Shown here piece after piece: positions 1 to 5,498 of a DNA stretch of 11,720 nucleotides. The position numbers were made by a program, and so were the translations under genes. Location: NCBI GenBank assembly GCA_017437705.1, contig JAFRYJ010000291.1, positions 1-11,720 on the forward strand, read 5' to 3'. Each line of letters starts with the position of its first letter. The first letter of the stretch is position 1. The DNA is from Lachnospiraceae bacterium (GTDB taxonomy: Bacteria > Bacillota_A > Clostridia > Lachnospirales > Lachnospiraceae). The notes beneath the pieces are model-generated. The model saw nothing but the letters and a program-made list of their open reading frames with translations, did no database searches and had not been told where the DNA came from.

Positions 1-11
1 ATTTTTTTCAT
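1..11 (-). CDS. Start of a truncated gene downstream of ftsX
   Basis: Only an ATG followed by two lysine codons (Met-Lys-Lys) is inside the window; the rest lies beyond the left edge. A GGGAAGG ribosome binding site sits about 9 bases before the ATG, and an extended -10 element lies further upstream. A Met-Lys-Lys start fits a signal peptide. From memory of clostridial gene order, ftsX is often followed by a secreted M23 peptidase (a murein hydrolase activator) or an S41 C-terminal processing peptidase. This is inference from neighbours only, since the window shows none of the product. Confidence 0.4.
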
Positions 12-45
12 AATTTATCGCCTTCCCGTTTGTATTCTTATACCG

Positions 46-54
46 ATTATAACA
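46..54 (-). promoter_or_regulatory. Candidate extended -10 promoter for the gene at the left edge
   Basis: On the minus strand the sequence reads TGTTATAAT, a perfect -10 hexamer with the TGn extension. No -35 element is visible at the right distance, where the ftsX terminator-like hairpin lies. It would start a transcript about 30 bases before the ATG at position 11, so the next gene could be expressed independently of ftsEX. A chance match is possible in this AT-rich stretch. Confidence 0.35.
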
Positions 55-57
55 CAA

Positions 58-77
58 GGCGCCCCTTTCGGAGCGCC
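58..77 (-). terminator. Terminator-like hairpin after ftsX
   Basis: An 8-bp GC-rich stem (58-65 with 70-77, one G-U pair on the transcript) closes a GAAA tetraloop on the minus-strand RNA. It begins 17 bases after the ftsX stop. The following tract (TTGTGTT) is only moderately U-rich, so termination may be partial and allow read-through into the next gene. Confidence 0.55.
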
Positions 78-94
78 TGCTTTAATATCATTTA

Positions 95-1000
95 TTAAAC
101 CTGTATATGCTTCCTCAGCGTGAAGAAGGAACCGATGATACCTATGCCGACGCCGATGCCCAGTGAAATGGGGATCAGCTTCGAGAAGATATCGTTCACA
201 TTAACGAAGGTAAGCAGCCTCTGCAGCACCGTAAATTCGTTCATCACGAATTCGATGACCCTGTTGTACATGAACCTGAGGATCACCAGGGGGATGGCCG
301 AGCCTATAAGACCGATGATGATACCTTCAATGTAGAAGGGAGCCTTGACAAAGGCATCGGTCGCTCCTATGTACTTCATTACCGCGATCTCCTCGGCCCT
401 TACGGTGATACCCGTCATGATGGTATTGCTTATAAGGAATATGCCGACGAGAAGGAGGATGATTATCAGCGCCAGGAAGGTGTACCTTACCATATTGCTG
501 AGATTCGTGAAGCCCTCTGCCAGAAGATCGGAGGAATTGACCTTTCTTACTATCTCCACGGAATCCAGGTACGATACCAGCTCGCCCTGTCTTGCCGTGT
601 CGTTAAGGTATATCTCCAGGTTTGCGGAATTCTTAAGCGGGTTGTCCTGGTCCAGGTTATCCAGAAGGTCCGAATCCTGTCCCTCGAAATTCTGCTTCTT
701 ATAGTGCTCCCAGGCCTCTTCGGCGGAGATATAGGTCACCCTGTCAACCTCTTCCCTGATCTCGACCTTGTCCTTAAGGTCGAGGATCTGCTCCTCCGTG
801 GTGCCTTCCTTGAAGAATACCGACACGCCGACGGTGCTCTGGGCCTCGTCCACTATGTGCTCCACGTTCTGTCCCAGGCAGTAGAATACGCCGAAAATAA
901 AGAGACAGGCCGCGATCGTAGCGATGGAAGCCAGCGAGAACAGGCTGTTGCGGCGAATGTTCTTAAAACCCTGTTTGATACAATACCAGATCCTGCCCAT
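95..1000 (-). CDS. ftsX: Cell division ABC transporter permease FtsX
   Basis: This is the integral membrane partner of FtsE. Together they form an ABC-type complex that does not transport but passes a mechanical signal across the membrane to activate peptidoglycan hydrolases during division or elongation. The 301-residue length is normal for FtsX. Four membrane segments are visible at roughly residues 21-43, 173-193, 222-242 and 274-294. A large extracellular loop (about 44-170) lies between the first two and is the usual docking site for the hydrolase or its adaptor. The conserved FtsX/MacB-type cytoplasmic motif RAEEIAVMKYIGAT (201-214) precedes the third segment. The ATG overlaps the ftsE stop codon by one base (TAATG), which indicates translational coupling. 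Identification is firm; which hydrolase it controls cannot be told from the window. Confidence 0.96.
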   Translation of the reverse strand: MGRIWYCIKQGFKNIRRNSLFSLASIATIAACLFIFGVFYCLGQNVEHIVDEAQSTVGVSVFFKEGTTEEQILDLKDKVEIREEVDRVTYISAEEAWEHYKKQNFEGQDSDLLDNLDQDNPLKNSANLEIYLNDTARQGELVSYLDSVEIVRKVNSSDLLAEGFTNLSNMVRYTFLALIIILLLVGIFLISNTIMTGITVRAEEIAVMKYIGATDAFVKAPFYIEGIIIGLIGSAIPLVILRFMYNRVIEFVMNEFTVLQRLLTFVNVNDIFSKLIPISLGIGVGIGIIGSFFTLRKHIQV

Positions 1001-1956
1001 TACTCATCACCGCCTTTTTTAACATCATTCGTCCCTGCGGCGGGAGCTGCAGGCGTCCGCTCCGCGGCAGCTTTGCCGATCCCTTCTGCGACGCCGAAAT
1101 CTATGACGTCCGTGTCGGAATCAGTCACCCTGGCAATGCTGTCGATAGTATCCTCGTATTTACTGAGGCTGATCCTGCGGAGCGTGCCGGATTCCACCAT
1201 AGTGACACCCAGGTCCTCTTCTTTGGTGATATCGTCCGGCAGAGTATCCATATCGCCGATCTTTGAAAGAACAGCGGGATCGATGGGTTGATTCTCTGCA
1301 GTGTCGTTGGTTATAACGCCCTGCTCCATGGCGATGACACGTTTGTGCATCCTGTCCACGATCTCGTGGTTATGCGTAACGACGATGACCGTCGTTCCTC
1401 TCTTGTTTATTTCGTCCAGCAGCTGCATGATGGCCCATGCATTGTCAGGATCCAGGTTGCCGGTAGGCTCGTCGGCAAGGATGACAGGGGGATTGTTGGC
1501 CAGCGCTCTCGCAAGGGCCACCCTCTGCTGCTCGCCGCCGGAAAGCTCGTCGGGGAAGGAATCGGCCTTGTCAGAAAGGCCTACCGTCTCCAGGAGCTGG
1601 GGAACCGACTTCCTTATGTGCTTTGTGGATTTGCCCACGACTCTCTCGGCAAAGGCTATGTTCTCGTATACCGTTCTGTCCTTAAGAAGACGGAAATCCT
1701 GAAATACGACGCCTATGCCCCTTCTCATCTTCGGAGTCTTGCTTTTCTTCAGACGCCTGATGTTCTGGTTGTTCATATATATAGCGCCCGACGTGGGCTC
1801 AAGCTCCTTCAGAAGGAGCTTAAACAGCGTTGTCTTACCGGATCCGCTGGGGCCCACGATGAAAACGAACTCGCCCTTGGCTATCCTCAGGCTAATGCCG
1901 TTTATGGCCGTGTTCCCGGCGGAATATGTCTTGTAGACATTATCAAGCAGGATCAT
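1000..1956 (-). CDS. ftsE: Cell division ATP-binding protein FtsE, with a long C-terminal tail
   Basis: This is the cytoplasmic ATPase of the FtsEX complex; ATP binding and hydrolysis drive FtsX movements that switch on wall hydrolases. All ABC motifs are intact: Walker A GPSGSGKTT (35-43), Q-loop Gln86 in VVFQDF, signature LSGGEQQR (138-145), Walker B VILADEP (158-164) with catalytic Glu163, and switch His195. The ATP-binding core ends near residue 215-225, the usual end of FtsE, but this protein continues to 318. The extra tail of about 95 residues is acidic with an Ala/Pro-rich stretch (about 295-308), and I recognise no domain in it. A GGAGG site (1964-1968) sits 7 bases before the ATG. 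The gene starts 18 bases after the regulator's stop and overlaps ftsX by one base, so the three were probably cotranscribed. Confidence 0.96.
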   Translation of the reverse strand: MILLDNVYKTYSAGNTAINGISLRIAKGEFVFIVGPSGSGKTTLFKLLLKELEPTSGAIYMNNQNIRRLKKSKTPKMRRGIGVVFQDFRLLKDRTVYENIAFAERVVGKSTKHIRKSVPQLLETVGLSDKADSFPDELSGGEQQRVALARALANNPPVILADEPTGNLDPDNAWAIMQLLDEINKRGTTVIVVTHNHEIVDRMHKRVIAMEQGVITNDTAENQPIDPAVLSKIGDMDTLPDDITKEEDLGVTMVESGTLRRISLSKYEDTIDSIARVTDSDTDVIDFGVAEGIGKAAAERTPAAPAAGTNDVKKGGDE

Positions 1957-1974
1957 TCTGATTCCTCCGTGTTA

Positions 1975-3062
1975 TCAGTATTTGAAGCTCTCCATATAGT
2001 CCATGTAGTTAACTACCATAAGGGCTATCTTGAAGGTGATGGCATCCTCGAATACGCGGAGATCCAGGCCCGTCTGCTTCTGCAGCTTGTCCAGCCTGTA
2101 CACCAGCGTATTTCTGTGGATGTAAAGCTGTCTCGAGGTCTCCGAGACATTGAGGTTGTTCTCAAAGAACTTATTGATGGTATTAAGGACCTCGTCGTCG
2201 AAATCGTCAGCCGACTTGCCGCCGAAGGTCTCCTTTATAAACATCTTGCACAGGGGCAGCGGCAGCTGGTAGATGAGCCTTCCTATACCGAGGTTTGAAT
2301 AGCTTACCACGTTTTTGTCTCTGTCGAATATCTTGCCGATATCGAGAGCCATCTTCGCTTCCTTGTAGGATCTGGAAACGTCGCGGATCTCGTTGACGAT
2401 GGTGCCGATGGCTATGCGGACGTTCTCCAGCTTCTCCCTGCGGAGCATGTCTATAAGCCCGCCGCAGTCCTTTACGATGGAATTGTAGTTGTCGTTCTCG
2501 TCGATCTCCCTGACGATGATGGCTGCCTTTCATCCACCGCGGTGATGAAATCCTGATTCTTGCCCGTATATATGTTGCGGATGAGCTCCAGGTGATTCGT
2601 CTCCGGATCTGATTCCGCATCAACAATAAGCACCACTCTCCGGGCCTCGTTATCGATATGAAGCTTCTTTGCCCTGTTGAATATATCAACGGAAAGAAGG
2701 TTGTCCAGCAGAAGGTTTTTGATGAAATTGTCCTTGTCGAACCTCTCCTGGTATGCCACCAGGAGATTCTGGAGCTGGAATGCGGCGATCTTGCCTATCA
2801 TATAAATATCGTCGCTCTCGCCCCTGGCCATAACAATGTATTCCAGCTGGTGCTCGTCGTACACCTTGAAGAACTGGTAGCCCTGTATGGCCTGGCTGTC
2901 CGCCGGCGATGCGGCGAAGTCCCTTACGTGCTGTCTGTAATCGTCCGTAACTGTAAATGTCGCTGCAAGTATAGTACCCTCTGTATCCAGAACACACATA
3001 TCTATCCTGGCGATGCTTCTCAGTCCGTCTATGGTATTCTGCAGGATCTGATTGGATATCAT
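1975..3062 (-). pseudogene. CdaR/PucR-type transcriptional regulator, broken by a one-base frameshift
   Basis: Two open frames encode the halves of one regulator: residues 1-178 from 3062 down to about 2529, and the rest from about 2528 down to the stop at 1975 (first ATG of that frame at 2448). Adding one A to the minus-strand AAA run at 2528-2530 joins them into a 362-residue protein reading ITAVDE-KAAIIVREIDEND. The N-terminal part (about 1-130) resembles the ligand-recognition domain of sugar-diacid (CdaR) regulators. The middle resembles the degenerate GGDEF-like domain of that family. The C-terminus (about 304-350, containing SETSRQLYIHRNTLVYRLDKL) is the PucR-type helix-turn-helix that binds DNA. 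The ATG at 3060-3062 has an AGAGGAG site about 8 bases upstream. The gene is first in the ftsEX cluster and probably regulated it or itself. The break may be a real mutation or a sequence error; no canonical slippery site for programmed -1 shifting is seen. The effector is unknown. Confidence 0.85.
2528..2530 (-). other. Frameshift point inside the regulator
   Basis: The minus strand reads GATGAAAGGCAGCC. In the upstream frame this gives Asp-Glu-Arg-Gln and ends 18 codons later in low-complexity Ser/Thr/Arg residues. With four A residues instead of three it reads Asp-Glu-Lys-Ala-Ala-Ile-Ile-Val and continues into the conserved C-terminal half. The frame switch is therefore located to this homopolymer, although a compensating indel a few bases away cannot be excluded. 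Confidence 0.8.
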
Positions 3063-3145
3063 TTTGCCATTCTCCTCTTTGGTAATAATTACTTTGACTT
3101 CCAGTTATTAAAAATCAATAATGAGATGCCCGTTTTTTGCTAATG

Positions 3146-3177
3146 GCGTATTAAATATTTCACATAATTTATTACGC
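3146..3177 (-). promoter_or_regulatory. Imperfect inverted repeat at the start of the regulator-ftsEX transcript (candidate operator)
   Basis: Arms of 11 bases (3146-3156 and 3167-3177; GCGTATTAAAT against ATTTATTACGC) match at 10 of 11 positions around a 10-base centre. The predicted transcription start from the promoter at 3187-3215 is near 3180, so the repeat lies at about +3 to +35. That is a classic place for a repressor site, possibly autoregulation by the adjacent regulator. It could instead act as an RNA hairpin at the 5' end. The arms are AT-rich, so chance is not excluded. Confidence 0.45.
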
Positions 3178-3186
3178 TTTTGTTAC

Positions 3187-3215
3187 ATTATATTGACTAA
3201 TAATGTTGATGTCAA
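3187..3215 (-). promoter_or_regulatory. Consensus sigma-70/SigA promoter for the regulator-ftsE-ftsX cluster
   Basis: On the minus strand a perfect -35 TTGACA (3210-3215) is separated by exactly 17 bases from a perfect -10 TATAAT (3187-3192). Start of transcription is predicted near 3180, giving a leader of about 118 bases before the regulator ATG. Such an exact match is rare by chance and predicts strong transcription by housekeeping RNA polymerase unless repressed. Confidence 0.85.
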
Positions 3216-3482
3216 GTAATTATGATAAAATTACCAAATATTATGGCGCAATTCCCGATACTGTGATATTCTCTTTTGTGTAATTTGGATAAGATGCCGC
3301 AGCGCCTCTTTACCGATATATTAAGGAAATGCCTTTATTTCAGCGGTTTCCGGCAGATCGGTGCACTTTCTCCTTTGAGGAGATTATGGACAAACTGCTT
3401 ATCTGCACGGTGTCAAAAGATTTTTACCGCCTTCTTTCATTGTGTATTTCGCTAAAATGCAGGCATCAGCAATAATTACCGC
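3216..3482. other. AT-rich intergenic stretch without a recognised gene
   Basis: This is the central part of the 513-base gap between the divergent regulator and nuclease genes. I find no tRNA, known riboswitch or terminator here. The only coding candidate is a 29-codon plus-strand frame (3386-3475) behind GAGGAG, at a spacing that is too short to be convincing. If the plus-strand operon also used a start near 3215, this would be a long untranslated leader. Confidence 0.5.
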
Positions 3483-3512
3483 TTAATTATATTAATAAAT
3501 TGTGACTATAAT
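3483..3512 (+). promoter_or_regulatory. Candidate promoter of the nuclease-peptidase operon
   Basis: A perfect -10 TATAAT lies at 3507-3512. The best -35 match at about 18 bases is the weak TTAATT (3483-3488). Transcription would begin near 3519, leaving a leader of about 57 bases. The surrounding sequence is strongly AT-rich, which raises the chance of a spurious match. Confidence 0.4.
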
Positions 3513-3539
3513 GTGAATATACTGCATTTTTAGATGTGA

Positions 3540-3558
3540 ATGCGGCTGTCGGCCGCAT
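3540..3558 (+). promoter_or_regulatory. GC-rich leader hairpin just before the nuclease ribosome binding site
   Basis: A 7-bp stem ATGCGGC/GCCGCAT (3540-3546 with 3552-3558) closes a 5-base loop. It ends 6 bases before the GGAGG at 3565-3569. It is not followed by a U tract, so it is not a terminator. It could stabilise the leader or influence translation start. It also contains the ATG at 3540, which makes that ATG a poor start candidate. Confidence 0.4.
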
Positions 3559-3575
3559 CACCCCGGAGGTGCGCT

Positions 3576-4556
3576 TTGAAGAATATCAGAAGAACCATCT
3601 TAATACTGCTGATGATGCTGTTTGCCCTTTCGGTCTCCGGATGCTTCGGAAAGAAGGACAACTCTCCCGAAACATACGATTTCAATACGGAGACTTCCCC
3701 GGGCGGGGACCAGACGGAAACGAAGGACGGCGGCCAGTCCGAGAGCCAGACGCCTTCCTCCGGCCATAATTCAGACATCAAAAAGCCCTCCGGCCTTAAA
3801 TTCAGCGACGTGCCCGCCTACAACGGGGAGACGGCCTGCACCCTCAACGGCGGCAAGCCCTATTTCGACACGGGAATGAATACCGGCACCTTCGAATATT
3901 ACGGAGACCTGGACAACAAAGGCCGCTGCACCGTGGCCTCTGCCAGCCTTTCAAAGGAGCTGATGCCAACGGAAAAGAGGGGCGATATCTCCCGGATCCA
4001 TCCCACGGGCTGGGTCCAGGCAGTATACGAATGCGTGGAATACGGCAGCCTTTACAACAGGAGCCACCTCATCGCCTTCGCCCTGGCCGGGGAGAACGAC
4101 AACGAGAGGAACCTTATCACCGGCACCAGGTACATGAACGCCGTCGGCATGCAGGAATACGAGATACTGGTGGGCGATTACATCAAAAAGACCGGGAACC
4201 ATGTGCTGTACAGGGTAACCCCTATATTTGAGGGTGACGAGCCCCTGGCGAGGGGCGTCAACATGGAGGCCTGGTCCGTGGAGGACAAAGGCAAAGGCAT
4301 CTGCTTCAACGTCTTCTGCTATAATGTGCAGCCTGACATCATCATCGACTACGCCACCGGCGACAGTGATTACGATCCGTCCATAAAGCAGTCTGAAATA
4401 AAGCACTACGTGCTGAATACGGGCACAAAGAAGTTTCACGATCCGGACTGTCCCAATATTTCCGATATATACGAATCCAAAAAAAGCGAGTTCACGGGAA
4501 CGCGTGATGCCATCGTTAAGCAGGGCTACGTCCCCTGCAACGGATGCAGGCCTTAA
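3576..4556 (+). CDS. Secreted lipoprotein DNA/RNA non-specific endonuclease (EndA/NucA type)
   Basis: This is predicted to cut DNA and/or RNA non-specifically outside the membrane. I chose the TTG at 3576 because GGAGG (3565-3569) is 6 bases upstream and translation from there gives a clean lipoprotein signal, KNIRRTILILLMMLFALSVSGC, with the lipid-bearing Cys at residue 23. The in-frame ATG at 3540 adds 12 unlikely residues and lies in a hairpin. A low-complexity polar linker (about 27-70) precedes the nuclease domain (about 75-265). Its active-site motif is NRSH, with His164 as the presumed base in place of the usual DRGH, followed by RNLITGT (Asn179), Asn188 and Glu196 that align with metal-binding and structural positions of pneumococcal EndA as I recall them. 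The C-terminus (about 277-326) carries His288, Cys292 and a CxxC (321, 324), which looks like a small metal-binding domain found on other secreted nucleases. It lies 12 bases before the peptidase gene and is probably in one operon with it. Roles could be nutrient scavenging, DNA uptake or degradation of extracellular DNA. Confidence 0.88.
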   Translation: MKNIRRTILILLMMLFALSVSGCFGKKDNSPETYDFNTETSPGGDQTETKDGGQSESQTPSSGHNSDIKKPSGLKFSDVPAYNGETACTLNGGKPYFDTGMNTGTFEYYGDLDNKGRCTVASASLSKELMPTEKRGDISRIHPTGWVQAVYECVEYGSLYNRSHLIAFALAGENDNERNLITGTRYMNAVGMQEYEILVGDYIKKTGNHVLYRVTPIFEGDEPLARGVNMEAWSVEDKGKGICFNVFCYNVQPDIIIDYATGDSDYDPSIKQSEIKHYVLNTGTKKFHDPDCPNISDIYESKKSEFTGTRDAIVKQGYVPCNGCRP

Positions 4557-4568
4557 CGGGGAGGATCT

Positions 4569-5345
4569 ATGAAGAAAGCGTTATTAGCATCTATAATACT
4601 GCTTCTGGCGGCTGTGATGTCATCATGCAGGAAGGATGAGGTACAGGAGGAGTCCGCCGCAGCCGCTGACGAGGCAGACTGCACCGATATGATCAACGGG
4701 CTGGAAGAGCTGACGGAAGCCGGCCCTGATGCGGATATAGTTGAAGAGATCCTTTCCTCAGATCTTCTGCTCTCCTCTGCCGTTATAGACGGCATTCCGG
4801 AGATACGCCAGTATCCGGAACTCCCCAACGGCTGCGAATCCGTTTCACTAACCATAGTGCTGCGGAGCCGGGGCTTCATCCTTTCAAAGACCGCTATCGC
4901 GAATAACTGGCTCAACAGACACGACAACATGGCTATGGGCTATCCCGGGGATCCCTCCGACGAGACCGGTCTCAGCGTCTTTACCACCGGCCTGAAGGTG
5001 ACTGCGGAGAACTTCCTTGAGAGCATGGGCTCCGATCTCAAATGTTATGACCTGGACGGGACCTCCTTTGACGATCTTCTGAAGTTCGTACAGGCAGGCC
5101 ATCCTGTCATCGTGTGGACGACAACAGGCATGGCGGAACCGGAGTTTACCGGAAAGTATTACAAATACAGCGGCAAAAAGATCGAGTGGTACACAAACGA
5201 GCACTGCGTAGTCCTCTACGGCTACGATCTCGACGAAGGCACCGTGCTGATATCGGACCCCCTGGACGGGCTGGTAAAAAGAGACCTGGATAAGTTCAGA
5301 ACGATCTACGATACGGTGGGAAGGATAGCAATGGTGATCATCTGA
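4569..5345 (+). CDS. Lipoprotein with C39-like (papain-fold) peptidase domain
   Basis: This is a 258-residue membrane-anchored exported protein. The signal MKKALLASIILLLAAVMSSC has its lipobox Cys at residue 20. An acidic linker (about 23-45) follows, then a domain (about 80-258) resembling the stand-alone peptidase C39-like family. The putative catalytic Cys89 is in LPNGCESVSL, His212 in NEHCVVLYGYD, and Asp230 in LISDPLDG. The order Cys, His, Asp and the GxPVIVW-type strand (178-183) fit the fold. Unlike bacteriocin exporters, it has no ABC transporter part, and no leader-peptide substrate is nearby. The ATG has GGGGAGG (4558-4564) 4 bases upstream and follows the nuclease stop by 12 bases. 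The substrate is unknown; a peptide or wall-linked target outside the cell is plausible. Some members of this family may not be active peptidases. Confidence 0.82.
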   Translation: MKKALLASIILLLAAVMSSCRKDEVQEESAAAADEADCTDMINGLEELTEAGPDADIVEEILSSDLLLSSAVIDGIPEIRQYPELPNGCESVSLTIVLRSRGFILSKTAIANNWLNRHDNMAMGYPGDPSDETGLSVFTTGLKVTAENFLESMGSDLKCYDLDGTSFDDLLKFVQAGHPVIVWTTTGMAEPEFTGKYYKYSGKKIEWYTNEHCVVLYGYDLDEGTVLISDPLDGLVKRDLDKFRTIYDTVGRIAMVII

Positions 5346-5360
5346 ACGCCGGAATTAAAA

Positions 5361-5383
5361 GATCACGCAGCTTTCGCGTGATC
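5361..5383 (+). other. Hairpin after the peptidase gene
   Basis: A perfect 8-bp stem GATCACGC/GCGTGATC (5361-5368 with 5376-5383) closes a 7-base loop 15 bases after the peptidase stop. There is no U tract directly after it, so it is probably not a terminator alone. It may protect the 3' end of the mRNA or assist the terminator that follows. Confidence 0.45.
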
Positions 5384-5396
5384 CCTGTATCTTATA

Positions 5397-5434
5397 AAAA
5401 ACGGATGAGAGCTTACAGGCCCTCATCCGTTTTT
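5397..5434. terminator. Bidirectional intrinsic terminator between convergent operons
   Basis: A 13-bp perfect stem AAAAACGGATGAG/CTCATCCGTTTTT (5397-5409 with 5422-5434) has a 12-base loop and gives a U run on both strands. It lies 51 bases after the plus-strand peptidase stop and 64 bases beyond the minus-strand surface-protein stop, so one element can end both transcripts. Confidence 0.88.
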
Positions 5435-5498
5435 ATTTCTGTTATGCTTTGCCGGCTGTACTGTGATCAGCCGTCTTACATTATTTTATAAATGCTTA

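Noticed and set aside
1288..2298. A 336-codon plus-strand open frame opposite ftsE and the regulator
   Set aside because: It overlaps well-identified genes on the other strand, has no recognisable domain, and long antisense frames are expected from the GC bias at third positions of the real genes.
2520..2535. Programmed -1 ribosomal frameshifting in the regulator
   Set aside because: The bases at the junction (T GAA AGG) do not form a canonical slippery heptamer, and this regulator family is not known for recoding; mutation or sequence error is simpler.
2207..2689. A 160-codon minus-strand frame across the regulator frameshift
   Set aside because: It is in the third frame, is rich in Arg and His without any domain, and does not match either half of the regulator.
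3386..3475. A 29-codon plus-strand frame (MDKLLICTVSKDF...) behind GAGGAG
   Set aside because: The spacing from GAGGAG to ATG is only 3 bases, the product resembles no known family, and the region has no other coding signs. It would need conservation evidence.
3540..3575. ATG at 3540 as the nuclease start
   Set aside because: It has no ribosome binding site, lies inside a hairpin, and adds 12 residues before an otherwise ideal lipoprotein signal that begins at the TTG behind GGAGG.
4569..5345. Bacteriocin-processing C39 exporter
   Set aside because: The protein is a short lipoprotein without ABC transporter or membrane domains, and no double-glycine leader peptide gene is nearby.
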